Below are positions 36,798-45,645 of a stretch of 64,000 bases of DNA, one piece after another. Location: the NCBI RefSeq assembly GCF_020905335.1, contig NZ_JAJJMN010000001.1:3038001-3102000 (forward strand), written 5' to 3'. The notes beneath the pieces were generated by a model. The model worked only from the letters and a program-made list of their open reading frames with translations, was not told the origin of the DNA and searched no databases. The position numbers and the translations under genes were made by a program. The DNA comes from Flavobacterium lipolyticum. GTDB taxonomy: Bacteria > Bacteroidota > Bacteroidia > Flavobacteriales > Flavobacteriaceae. The stretch's first letter is position 1. The number at the start of each line of letters is the position of its first letter.

Positions 36798-36828
36798 TTT
36801 TATGTTTTTAGAACAGACAGAATAAAAT

Positions 36829-36875
36829 AACCGCAGGAATAGAAAGCTTACTTTAAACTTTTATTCCTGCGGTTT
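36829..36875. terminator. Bidirectional terminator
   Basis: Arms AACCGCAGGAATA and TATTCCTGCGGTTT around a 20-base AT-rich loop, between the convergent tamL-like and OmpA-family genes. Confidence 0.85.
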
Positions 36876-36888
36876 ATGAGAGTTGTTT

Positions 36889-38826
36889 CTACAATCCGGA
36901 AATAATAAATTCGCTTCTTCTGTTCATTTGATGCTCTTCTTCCGTGCAATTTTCATTATCAGAACAATGGTTTACAAGTTGTGTTTCACCATAACCTTTG
37001 CCGGTTAATCTGTTTTTATTAACCCCATGTTTAATAAGCCAGTCGATAGTAGATTTAGCTCTTCTATCAGACAACAGCTGATTGTATTTATGCGTCTGAC
37101 GGCTGTCTGTATGAGAACGAATATCTAATTTCATTTTAGGATACAAGTTCAGTACATCCAGGATTTTTTCCAGATCTAAAGCAGCTTCTTTACCAATATT
37201 GGATTTGTCTAAATCAAAGTATATCATTTTGATACCGAAAACTTTGCCTAAATTATCTCCAATGGTTACCTGGTAGCGGGATTTTTCAAGTGGAATCGGT
37301 AAATAAGCTTTTGAACGATCTTTTGATACCAGTATTTTTTGTTCCCAGGTGGTGTAGTTTTCTTTTTTGGCCCTGATATAATAGGGAGTTTCAGGATCCA
37401 AAACGAAACTATACTTTCCTTTCTCATCGGAGAAGGTGGAATCTTTTACATTCATGTCCTGATCATACAAGGTGATTTTGGCATTTGGTAAAATTTCATT
37501 ACTGTCCAGATCAGTCACAACTCCATATAATTGGTAGTCAGTATTTATTTTTTTTGTCTCTAAAAATTTATAAATATCATCTGATCCTTGTCCGCCTTTT
37601 CTGTTCGATGAAAAAAAGCCTTTTCGGGATTTGATGTCAATAATATAAGCAAAATCATCATTAGGAGAATTGACATCTGCTCCTAAATTTTGAATATTAC
37701 TAACTCCGGCGTCGTTTATTTTTCCAACAAAAATATCAAGACCGCCAAGTCCCGGATGCCCGTCTGAAGCAAAATAAATTTCATTTTCATCGGTTACGAA
37801 AGGAAATGTTTCTTTTCCTTCGGTGTTGATTCCGGGGCCTAAATTTTGAGGAGAGCTGTATCCTCCATTACTCAGGATTTTGACCTTGTAAATATCAGAT
37901 TGTCCTATTGTTCCGGGCATATCTGAAGCAAAATATAAAGTCTTTTCGTCCGGACTGAGAGTAGGATGTGCCGTACTGTATTCATTACTATTAAAAGGTA
38001 ATTCTACGATATTGTCCCACTCCTTCTTTTGATTAAGAGTGGCTTTGTATATTTTTATAAAGGTGGTTTTTTGTTTGTTTTTTCCTTTTTTACCATCAAT
38101 ATAATTATTGCGAGTAAAGTAAATAGTTGTTCCGTCTTTTGTAAAAGTGGGAGTGGATTCGTGAAACTTACTATTGATTTTTGATTTTATTTTTTTTGGT
38201 GCGCTTGGATTGAAATTTTCATCGAGCACAGCTTCATAAAGGCTGGTGAAACTTTCACCCGTCCACTTATGTCTTTGTTGTCCCAGTCCTCCTGTATCTC
38301 TTGCAGTGGTGAAAACAATTTTATTTTTGAAAAATGTTGTTCCGTAATCCGAATATTTACTGTTTATTCCTGAATCTTCAATCGTATAGCGTCCGGAATT
38401 TGCTTTAATCAAATCCAGATAGTTTTCATTTTTTTTGTATAGTTTCCCTCTTGTATCATTCTTTGAATGCTGAGAGAATAAATCAAGCATTTGATTGGCT
38501 TTCCCTGTGCGATTTGTCGATTTTAACGATTGTGCATATCGGTAATAATATTCGGGCTCCACATCGTTAGTCATGGCAAATAACTCGTCATACCATTTTG
38601 CAGCTTTGTCAAATTCAGCATTAAAGTAAAAAGAATTGCCCAGTTTTTTGAACATATCTGCAGACTTGTAGCCCTTTGAAGCTACTCTTTCATAGGTTTC
38701 AATCGCATTAATATAAGCGTAGTTGGCATATTGTTTGTCTGCTGTAGCTATTTTATTCTTTTGAGAATAAGTATGAAATGAAAAAAAACTTAGTATTAAT
38801 AAATAAAAGGGTATATAATTCTTCAT
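36889..38826 (-). CDS. OmpA-family protein with TPR and PD40 repeats (type IX secretion-linked)
   Basis: The protein has 645 residues. In order: signal peptide (1-21), TPR-like helices (about 25-130), WD40-like PD40 beta-propeller (about 190-425, with STAHPTLSPDEKTLYFASDM and NEIYFASDGHPGLGGLDIF), a carboxypeptidase-regulatory-like beta domain (about 430-510), and a C-terminal OmpA peptidoglycan-binding domain (about 525-645, IYFDLDKSNI, then LDIRSHTDSR). This is the architecture of PorE-like proteins tied to type IX secretion. It ends an operon with PorP/SprF and a CHU_C adhesin (11 bases from the PorP stop), so it probably anchors that system to the cell wall. Confidence 0.92.
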   Translation of the reverse strand: MKNYIPFYLLILSFFSFHTYSQKNKIATADKQYANYAYINAIETYERVASKGYKSADMFKKLGNSFYFNAEFDKAAKWYDELFAMTNDVEPEYYYRYAQSLKSTNRTGKANQMLDLFSQHSKNDTRGKLYKKNENYLDLIKANSGRYTIEDSGINSKYSDYGTTFFKNKIVFTTARDTGGLGQQRHKWTGESFTSLYEAVLDENFNPSAPKKIKSKINSKFHESTPTFTKDGTTIYFTRNNYIDGKKGKNKQKTTFIKIYKATLNQKKEWDNIVELPFNSNEYSTAHPTLSPDEKTLYFASDMPGTIGQSDIYKVKILSNGGYSSPQNLGPGINTEGKETFPFVTDENEIYFASDGHPGLGGLDIFVGKINDAGVSNIQNLGADVNSPNDDFAYIIDIKSRKGFFSSNRKGGQGSDDIYKFLETKKINTDYQLYGVVTDLDSNEILPNAKITLYDQDMNVKDSTFSDEKGKYSFVLDPETPYYIRAKKENYTTWEQKILVSKDRSKAYLPIPLEKSRYQVTIGDNLGKVFGIKMIYFDLDKSNIGKEAALDLEKILDVLNLYPKMKLDIRSHTDSRQTHKYNQLLSDRRAKSTIDWLIKHGVNKNRLTGKGYGETQLVNHCSDNENCTEEEHQMNRRSEFIISGL

Positions 38827-38837
38827 AGTAAATAATT

Positions 38838-39761
38838 TTAAAAGAAACGAGGGGTTGTCATTCTGCTTTGTTTTCGGATAAACTCAAAACGCAGGAATAT
38901 TTCATGCGAACCATTACTGTAATTGTTTAGTTTTGAAGATTCAAGATCATAACCGTAACCGATGTACATACCATCTGTAAGCTGAAAACCGGCCATGGTA
39001 CTGAAAGCGGCGTCCCAGCGGTAGGCAATTCCAACCATAAATTTATCGTTGAACATAAAATTACCTGAGACATCCACCTGCAGCGGCGCACCTTGTGTTA
39101 TTTTTGTGAGCACTGCGGGTTTGAATTTTATATTGTTGTAAGCACTCAAATTGAATACATATCCTCCCATTAAGTAGTAGTTAATTTTGTTTTTGAATAT
39201 GGCTACTTCATTATTGTCATAATAATTGGTCACTATAAAATCCGGTACCGATAAACCGATGTAAGCTTTGTCAGAATGCCAATAGACCCCGGCTCCTATA
39301 TTTGGAGATATGACATTATTTAAATTTTGTAAATGTGGATCGTCCAAATCTGCGGGATTTAGCCTATTAGTGTCCAGATTAAAAAGACTAACAGTTCCTT
39401 TAAGTCCGAATGAAAGTTTAAAATTATCTGAAGTCTGAACCGTATAGGAAAAGTCAGTCGATAAAGAGCTTTTATCAGAAGCACCAATTTTGTCATTTAC
39501 AAGAGAAACACCGATACCTAAATTACTGTCGTTTATAGGGGTGTTAATTGAAAAAGCGCTGGTTTTTGGTGCTCCTTCAAGGCCTACCCACTGTGCGCGA
39601 TACAATCCAAAAACACTCAGCGTACCTCTCGATCCGGCATAGGCAGGATTAATATTTATGGTATTGTACATGTATTGTGTGTATTGAGCATTTTGCTGAG
39701 CCGCTATATTTATTACATTGAAAAGCAATAAGAACTTTAAAAAAAATAAATTCTTTTTCAT
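38838..39761 (-). CDS. PorP/SprF-family outer-membrane protein
   Basis: The protein has 307 residues. A signal peptide ends near AAQQ (about 22). The family signature follows (QYTQYMYNTININPAYAGSRGTLSVFGLYRAQWVGLEGAP), and a beta-barrel ends MYIGYGYDLESSKLNNYSNGSHEIFLRFEF. PorP/SprF-like proteins act with type B sorting-domain cargo and hold it at the cell surface during gliding or adhesion. The gene lies directly downstream of a CHU_C-bearing adhesin gene and upstream of the OmpA-PD40 gene, as in SprB-SprF clusters. It is complete. Confidence 0.95.
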   Translation of the reverse strand: MKKNLFFLKFLLLFNVINIAAQQNAQYTQYMYNTININPAYAGSRGTLSVFGLYRAQWVGLEGAPKTSAFSINTPINDSNLGIGVSLVNDKIGASDKSSLSTDFSYTVQTSDNFKLSFGLKGTVSLFNLDTNRLNPADLDDPHLQNLNNVISPNIGAGVYWHSDKAYIGLSVPDFIVTNYYDNNEVAIFKNKINYYLMGGYVFNLSAYNNIKFKPAVLTKITQGAPLQVDVSGNFMFNDKFMVGIAYRWDAAFSTMAGFQLTDGMYIGYGYDLESSKLNNYSNGSHEIFLRFEFIRKQSRMTTPRFF

Positions 39762-39822
39762 TTGTATAGTTATTTTTTTAGTGAAACTTCTGTGCGAAAA
39801 GATTGTGAAATTCTCTGTGTTT

Positions 39823-42800
39823 TTATCTCAAAGTAAGATGTAAGTATCCGCTTTTTTCGGTCATAAGTGCACCGTTTCCATAGGAAAGCACATAAAAATA
39901 GGTTCCTGATGGTAATCCAGCATTTTGGTTTACCGTTGCTCTTCCTTCAGAAATTCCACGAAAAAAATTATTGTTTGCACCATAATTAGTAGTTTCAAAC
40001 ACTTTGACTCCCCAGGAATTATATATGGTTACCGAATTATTTGGAAATCGTTCGAGACCTCTAATCTCAAAGTAATCATTTTTGCCGTCTCCATTTGGAG
40101 AAACCATATTGAAAACAATTACCTCCGGATTTGTAATGCCCGCCTGCGCTTTATTATTATGCGGATTGTAATCTTCCGGAGTTGAATTTTCCAGAAAAGC
40201 AATGTTCAGATAATCCCCTGTTGCTTTTACTTTTGCTGTTAGGGTCAATGTTGCTGTTTGTTTGGCTAATAGTTCTGGTAAATTCCATATTCCGTTTGTT
40301 ATATTATAATCTCCTGAAGAAGTTTTGGATGAGGTATACGTATATCCTGATGGAAGTATATCTCTAATTTGAACATTGTTGAAATTATTTCCTCCCAGAT
40401 TTTCAGCAGATATGGTAAACACGACCTGTTGACCGATGTTTGCTATTGGATTATTTATTGTTTTTCTTAACTCAATATCTGCATCTTCATTAGGCTTCAA
40501 ACAGGACCCTACTTCTATAGAAAAATTAATACTCACAAGAGGATTGCATTTAGCTTCATCAATATAATTGACTTCGATAGCACCTTTTCCGGCATTATTC
40601 CACAAAACTGTTACAAAATCATCTGATTGCTGACCTCCATTTACGATAGTGCCTTCATTTGAAACGAGCCAATTGTAAGAGGACATTCCGGCCACAGTAG
40701 TGTAGGTTACTTTTTCTGAAATACAGGCCGACGTAAGCCAATCAGGATCTTTATTAGGAAGATCTTTTTTAACAATTACGGTAACGGCTAAACGGTTTGT
40801 ACTCTCACATGCACCTGACTTTGCCGTTCCGTAATACGTTTTACCATCGATTAGTAATGCTGTGGATGGAATTATACTTCCTCCTGTTAGTGCATCGTAC
40901 CAGATAATTCCGGTTCCGGCGGCTGTTAAATCTGCAACTGTAGCCTTTGCGGTTGCACAGAATTGTTGTGTAGCAGTACCTGTTGGTGTTTTTGGATCAC
41001 CGATGCTAACGGTTACAGCTAAACGGTTTGTACTCTTACATGTACCCGTTTTTGCCGTTCCGTAATACGTTTTACCATCGATTAGTAATGCTGTGGATGG
41101 AATTATATTTCCTCCTGTTAGTGCATCGTACCAGATAATTCCGGTTCCGGAGGCTGTTAAATCTGCTACTGTAGCCTTTGCGGTTGCACAGAATTGTTGT
41201 GTAGCAGCACCCGTTGGCGTTGTGGGATCACCGATGCTAACGGTTACAGCTAAACGGTTTGTACTCTCACATGTACCCGTTTTTGCCGCTGCGTAATACG
41301 TTTTACCATCGATTAGTAATGCTGTGGATGGAATTACACTTCCTCCTGCTAGTGCATCGTACCAGATAACACCGGTTCCGGAGACTGCTAAGTCTGCTAC
41401 TGTAGCATTTGTTGCTGCACAGAATTGTTGTGTAGCAGCACCCGTTGGTGCTTTTGGATCACCGATATTAACGGTTACAGCTAAACGATTTGTACTCTCA
41501 CATGTACCTGTCTGTGCGGCGGCGTAATACGTTTTATCATCAATTAATAGGGTTGAGGACGGAATTATATTTCCTCCTGTTGAGGCATCGTACCAGATAA
41601 TACCGGTTTCTACGGTAATTAAATCTGCTACAGTGGCTTTAGCAGTGGCACAAAATTGTTGTGTAGAATTTCCTGTTGGAGTTGACAGACCTCCAAGTCT
41701 AATGTTGATGGATTCGGTGAAATAACACCCCCCTAAAGAATTAATTTCTACTTTGTAGGTTCCAATTTGTGCTGCTGTTACATTATTGATATTTAATTCC
41801 GGGGAAATAACTTCGGTTCCATCTGGTAATGTCCATTTTATAGAATTTACGGGGCCAATCTGTACTACAGATAGTTTGATGTTTCCTCCTATACAAACAG
41901 CTCGGTCTCCACCATTTATTAATTGTGAAAATGAACTTCTTAAAATCAGAGGCTGTAAGACTTCATAACAGGCTGTTTTTGCTTTTACAATATAATTTCC
42001 TGCTGTCAGTGCTTTAAATACAGGACTTGATTGTCCTGTTGTTGGGAAATCGGAATCCGTTTCTTTTTTTATAAAGTAAGTAATGCTTTCTGAAACATTG
42101 TTTACTTTGGCATGAAGATCCCCTGTTGTATCTCCTGAACAGACAATTCCGCCGGATTCAGATAAGTCAAACGCAGGGAAATTAGGTTGCACATCTACAA
42201 AAGCAGTTTGAGTGTTCTCAATTAATTCGCTTTGCAAGAGAGGTCTTCCACTTATAAATTTTCGGGCGATCCCTATTTCATATTTTCCTGCTATATCCTG
42301 AAAAAAAGAAAAATTACTGATTCCCTCTTTTAAAGAATTAGAACCCAGAATGGCATTAAAAGTTCCCATACCTGCAGGTCCGCTTACAATCCCGGGGAAA
42401 ATTTGGTTATTCCCATAAAAATTAGCCAATGTACTGTTTATTGCACCTGTACCGACAGCTGATACTTTTAGGGTTATATTTTTGTTATAACGGTCACATC
42501 TTGAGGCGTCCGGATTAAAACTAACGTTGGTGATTTCAATTTTTGTAAAATAACTGTCTAGAACCACTTGAAATTCCTCATCAAAACAAGCCGAATCTTT
42601 TATTCTTATGGTGTAAGTTCCCGGAAGTAACTCATTTCCTAATCCGAAAATAGGTTCTTTATAGGTTACTGCCAATGGTGACGGACCGTTTACAAGACTT
42701 ACGGTAACTTTACCTTGTAAGCCTACATAACCGGGAGTGGCCATAGGAGGATACACCGCCAGTGCACATTTACCAAAAAACATAGCACTTGGTCCTGTGA

Positions 42801-44172
42801 AAAATTGTATTTTACCTTTGATGTCTTTATCGGGAGCAAAATAATTGGGATCAATAAAAACATTTTTAGGATCAGTAATAGCAGGTTTTTTAGAAGAAGT
42901 GTTTGAAGTATTGTTCGTAAAAGAGTAAGTTGCTATCGCGATTCCTGTATTATCCGTTACTTTTATAGTGTAGCTTTTACCAATATTTAGTTTACAAATT
43001 TCCAAACTGTTTATGCTTGTAATAGTATAAGTATTTTTGATACCTGTACCGTTGTCTGTTACTTCTACGGTATAAGGCAGACAGCCCCCCTGATCTTTAG
43101 GTACGTTTTTTAGCCGAACTTGTCCTGTGTCATTGCAATTGGTATTCAAAGGGTCATCTTCGATACTGAATTCAAAATCAATAAAGGGTTTAACAATCCC
43201 TATAGTTGATGCTCCATAATCTAGTTCAACAGTTTTTGTTATGTTACAATATGTTGCGCTCAAGCGGACAATACCCCATTTGGAGCGATCTGAAGGCATT
43301 GAATATTTTTTCTTTACATCAGTAAGAGTCAGATTGTCATAAACGTCCCAGCCTGATCCGTTCTGAATCTCTAATTTGTAAATAAAATCCGGAACTCCAT
43401 AAAGAGGAGGGAGAGCATTAAAATAAGCGCCACCATTACTTACGGCTAATAGTCCGTTTGGAAGGGTAGCACTGCTAATACCGGAACAGACATCATTTGG
43501 AGTGTTATAAATGAGATCAACAGCATTAATGGTTCCTTTATCAAGGTTAAAATTCTTAAGAACTTCATTTGGCGGAAGATTCAATACGGTTACAGGTGAA
43601 ATTAAAGTACCGCAATTATCTGTAGCCGAAACTTTATATTTGCCACTTGGCATACCATTAAGTCTGACAATACCGGTTGCTGTTTGTACACTTCTTACAA
43701 CGGTACCATCTGAAGCATTTAGCAAGTTAACAGTATAGGGAGGGTTTCCTTTTTCTGCGTTAATAGCAATATCACCCAGGGGATCAGGATCTGATGCACA
43801 GTAAGTATAATTTTTTGCGGTAAAAAGTCCAATAGTTGGAGAAATAGAAGAATAGGTACTGCCTACCTTTATGGTAGTTGCAGCCTTTATAAAAGTATTG
43901 TTTTCGTAATACCCATAGAAATAATCTCCCGGCTCTAAGTGCGTAATCAAAGAAGCTGAAGATGCAATAATAGTTGCCGGATCAAAAGGAGATTTTGCAA
44001 CAGCATATATTATAGGTTCAGAAACATTTTTAACTGTGATCTTAATTGTGCCATCTGCTCTACCATCGCCGGTACAGGAAGCATCTGTGGCAACAGCAGA
44101 AATTTCTGTCTGGGCAATTGCAGCTAAAGGCAGTATATAGAATAGCGCGACGAGTAATTTTGAAAATTTCAT
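39823..44172 (-). CDS. Large surface adhesin with type IX type B sorting domain
   Basis: The protein has 1449 residues. After a signal peptide (1-20) come several SprB-like and immunoglobulin-like beta domains (about 25-820). Four tandem 77-residue repeats follow (about 827-1131), each containing ATQQFCA..ATVADL..GTGIIWYDA and ending STNRLAVTV. A DUF11 domain (about 1215-1330, PIANIGQQVVFTISAENLGG) leads to the C-terminal CHU_C domain (1354-1449, NMVSPNGDGKNDYFEI, ending GYLHLTLR). CHU_C is the type B signal for the type IX system. It should be exported and displayed by the downstream PorP/SprF protein, serving in adhesion or gliding. Confidence 0.93.
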   Translation of the reverse strand: MKFSKLLVALFYILPLAAIAQTEISAVATDASCTGDGRADGTIKITVKNVSEPIIYAVAKSPFDPATIIASSASLITHLEPGDYFYGYYENNTFIKAATTIKVGSTYSSISPTIGLFTAKNYTYCASDPDPLGDIAINAEKGNPPYTVNLLNASDGTVVRSVQTATGIVRLNGMPSGKYKVSATDNCGTLISPVTVLNLPPNEVLKNFNLDKGTINAVDLIYNTPNDVCSGISSATLPNGLLAVSNGGAYFNALPPLYGVPDFIYKLEIQNGSGWDVYDNLTLTDVKKKYSMPSDRSKWGIVRLSATYCNITKTVELDYGASTIGIVKPFIDFEFSIEDDPLNTNCNDTGQVRLKNVPKDQGGCLPYTVEVTDNGTGIKNTYTITSINSLEICKLNIGKSYTIKVTDNTGIAIATYSFTNNTSNTSSKKPAITDPKNVFIDPNYFAPDKDIKGKIQFFTGPSAMFFGKCALAVYPPMATPGYVGLQGKVTVSLVNGPSPLAVTYKEPIFGLGNELLPGTYTIRIKDSACFDEEFQVVLDSYFTKIEITNVSFNPDASRCDRYNKNITLKVSAVGTGAINSTLANFYGNNQIFPGIVSGPAGMGTFNAILGSNSLKEGISNFSFFQDIAGKYEIGIARKFISGRPLLQSELIENTQTAFVDVQPNFPAFDLSESGGIVCSGDTTGDLHAKVNNVSESITYFIKKETDSDFPTTGQSSPVFKALTAGNYIVKAKTACYEVLQPLILRSSFSQLINGGDRAVCIGGNIKLSVVQIGPVNSIKWTLPDGTEVISPELNINNVTAAQIGTYKVEINSLGGCYFTESINIRLGGLSTPTGNSTQQFCATAKATVADLITVETGIIWYDASTGGNIIPSSTLLIDDKTYYAAAQTGTCESTNRLAVTVNIGDPKAPTGAATQQFCAATNATVADLAVSGTGVIWYDALAGGSVIPSTALLIDGKTYYAAAKTGTCESTNRLAVTVSIGDPTTPTGAATQQFCATAKATVADLTASGTGIIWYDALTGGNIIPSTALLIDGKTYYGTAKTGTCKSTNRLAVTVSIGDPKTPTGTATQQFCATAKATVADLTAAGTGIIWYDALTGGSIIPSTALLIDGKTYYGTAKSGACESTNRLAVTVIVKKDLPNKDPDWLTSACISEKVTYTTVAGMSSYNWLVSNEGTIVNGGQQSDDFVTVLWNNAGKGAIEVNYIDEAKCNPLVSINFSIEVGSCLKPNEDADIELRKTINNPIANIGQQVVFTISAENLGGNNFNNVQIRDILPSGYTYTSSKTSSGDYNITNGIWNLPELLAKQTATLTLTAKVKATGDYLNIAFLENSTPEDYNPHNNKAQAGITNPEVIVFNMVSPNGDGKNDYFEIRGLERFPNNSVTIYNSWGVKVFETTNYGANNNFFRGISEGRATVNQNAGLPSGTYFYVLSYGNGALMTEKSGYLHLTLR
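40780..41695 (-). repeat. Four 231-bp tandem repeats inside the adhesin gene
   Basis: The coding repeats have a period of exactly 231 bases (77 codons) and high DNA identity between the inner copies; for example the segments beginning near 40862, 41093 and 41324 are nearly the same. The frame is kept. The outermost copy (near 41640) is the most diverged. Such an array can change copy number by recombination. Confidence 0.95.
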
Positions 44173-44218
44173 AAGGAGTCCGTTAAATTGTGTTTTTGGA
44201 TTGTGGTTATAGTTAAGT

Positions 44219-44326
44219 TTAGAAAGAGGACAATTCAGAAGAAAGCACTAAAATTTCGTTTAACTCAATAATGAAATATTTAGTGCCTTCAAGGCTGAAT
44301 TGATAGGCGTCATCTTCTATCTTCAT
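44219..44326 (-). CDS. Possible 35-aa leader ORF of the adhesin operon
   Basis: ATG at 44326, 13 bases downstream of a good -7 element, opens a 35-codon frame starting MKIEDDAYQFSLEG and ending VLSSELSSF. It stops 46 bases before the adhesin start codon. The peptide is acidic and not hydrophobic. It could be a translated leader, a small protein, or chance. It has no similarity that I recognise. Confidence 0.35.
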   Translation of the reverse strand: MKIEDDAYQFSLEGTKYFIIELNEILVLSSELSSF

Positions 44327-44338
44327 CTTAACTTAATG

Positions 44339-44346
44339 CAAAGGTA
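44339..44346 (-). promoter_or_regulatory. Promoter -7 element of the adhesin operon (TACCTTTG)
   Basis: On the minus strand TACCTTTG matches TAnnTTTG, with a TTTG 16 bases upstream. It lies 166 bases before the adhesin start. The plus-strand part of this gap (44350-44780) shows no gene. Confidence 0.65.
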
Positions 44347-44780
44347 TTTAGGACAATTGAGACAAATAATTCAGTTTTAATAATCGGATTATCAATGATA
44401 TAATTGGTTGTTTTGAGTAACACTTGATCGGCTAAATGTTCCCGTGTTTTAGATTTTGGGAGGGATAAAAACTTATATATAAGTTAAAGATTACAAAATT
44501 TTTGATCTACAGCTGGTCACGGTGAAGTTTTGGGTTTTTAAAGTTTGTATGAAACCAAAAAAACATTTTCTGATATAAATTCATGCCTAAAATTCTTTGA
44601 GGAAGATAGAAGCCGTATGCAAAACAAAAGCTGTAAAGAGTTCTAAAACCTACATCAAAAAAAGATTTACTTTTCAGAAATTAGTTTTTAGAAATGTTGC
44701 ATTAATAAATACATCAGAAGAAAAAAACCTTACCCAAATAGAGGGCTTTTGTGAAAAAAAGAAGTAATTTGGTTTAATAA

Positions 44781-45419
44781 ATGGATAGAATGCAAAATCT
44801 AGTAAAGAGAATAATAGTTTTAGCTGTAGCTGTACTTGTCATAGTGCTAGCTTTCAAATATTGTGAATTCAAAAAAGATGACGATTCAACTATTGATTAT
44901 AATACCAATCTCATTCAGCAGCAAATCTTAAATGTTGGAAAACTGGTCGTTACCGAAGGTCATTTTTCGGAAGTTATTACTTATAAAAACCAGCAGAAGT
45001 ATTTAATGGACATGGTTTCTTTTGAGAAAAAAGCACTTGTAGTGGTAAACGCAAATGTTACTGTAGCTTACGATTTGCACAAAGTGAAATATGATATCGA
45101 TGAAAAGAACAAGACGATTACCATTTTAAATATTCCAAAAGAAGAAATCACCATCAACCCTGACATACAGTTTTATGATGTTGAACAAAGTAAACTGAAT
45201 CCATTTACGGGTGACGATTACAACAAGATCAACAAATCGGTAAAAGCAAATCTGGCCAAAAAAATAGAGAAATCTACCTTAAAAACAAATGCTCAAAACC
45301 GATTGATCAGTGAATTGTCAAAGATTTTAATTCTTACCAATTCAATGGGTTGGAAACTGCAATACAACGGAAAAACAATCCAGTCTGAAAAAGAGTTTAG
45401 CGAAGATCTGAAGCTTTAG
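44781..45419 (+). CDS. DUF4230-domain protein, membrane anchored
   Basis: The protein has 212 residues. One N-terminal hydrophobic helix (about 9-27, RIIVLAVAVLVIVLAFKY) anchors a DUF4230 domain (about 50-200): GKLVVTEGHFSEVITYKNQQK, KKALVVVNANVTVAYDLHKVKYDID, KKTITILNIPKEEITINPDIQFYDVEQS. The family is widespread in Bacteroidota and has no established function. It should sit at the inner membrane facing the periplasm. It seems to be a single-gene transcript; no clear promoter element is seen in the 600-base upstream gap. Confidence 0.88.
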   Translation: MDRMQNLVKRIIVLAVAVLVIVLAFKYCEFKKDDDSTIDYNTNLIQQQILNVGKLVVTEGHFSEVITYKNQQKYLMDMVSFEKKALVVVNANVTVAYDLHKVKYDIDEKNKTITILNIPKEEITINPDIQFYDVEQSKLNPFTGDDYNKINKSVKANLAKKIEKSTLKTNAQNRLISELSKILILTNSMGWKLQYNGKTIQSEKEFSEDLKL

Positions 45420-45466
45420 TTTTTTGAGGTACTAAGAGGCTAAGGTTCTGAGGTTTTTTCAATATT

Positions 45467-45530
45467 GTCATTTCGGGCGGAAGGAGAAATCTTCGTAAGA
45501 AGCTTTACAAAGATTGGATTTCTCCCTTCG
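45467..45530. repeat. Intergenic inverted-repeat element
   Basis: GGAGAAATC near 45484 and its inverse complement within GATTTCTCC near 45518 flank TTCGTAAGAAGCTTTACAAA. I recall this GTCATTTCGGGCGGA...GAGAAATC form as a frequent dispersed element in Flavobacterium intergenic DNA; no second copy is in the window. Confidence 0.5.
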
Positions 45531-45551
45531 CTCTAAATATTATAAAAGCAC

Positions 45552-45585
45552 AAAATCCGACAGGTTCTAAAAACCTGTCGGATTT
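45552..45585. terminator. Terminator of the GACAGG palindrome family
   Basis: Arms AAATCCGACAGGTT and AACCTGTCGGATTT with a short loop, between convergent genes. Confidence 0.8.
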
Positions 45586-45645
45586 ATATAATTGTTTTAA
45601 AAACTTAGCACCTTAGTACCTCAGAACCTTAGTACCTCAAAAAAC

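Noticed and set aside
40862..41527. Three similar 67-codon plus-strand frames 231 bp apart
   Set aside because: They are shadows of the 231-bp repeats of the minus-strand adhesin gene.
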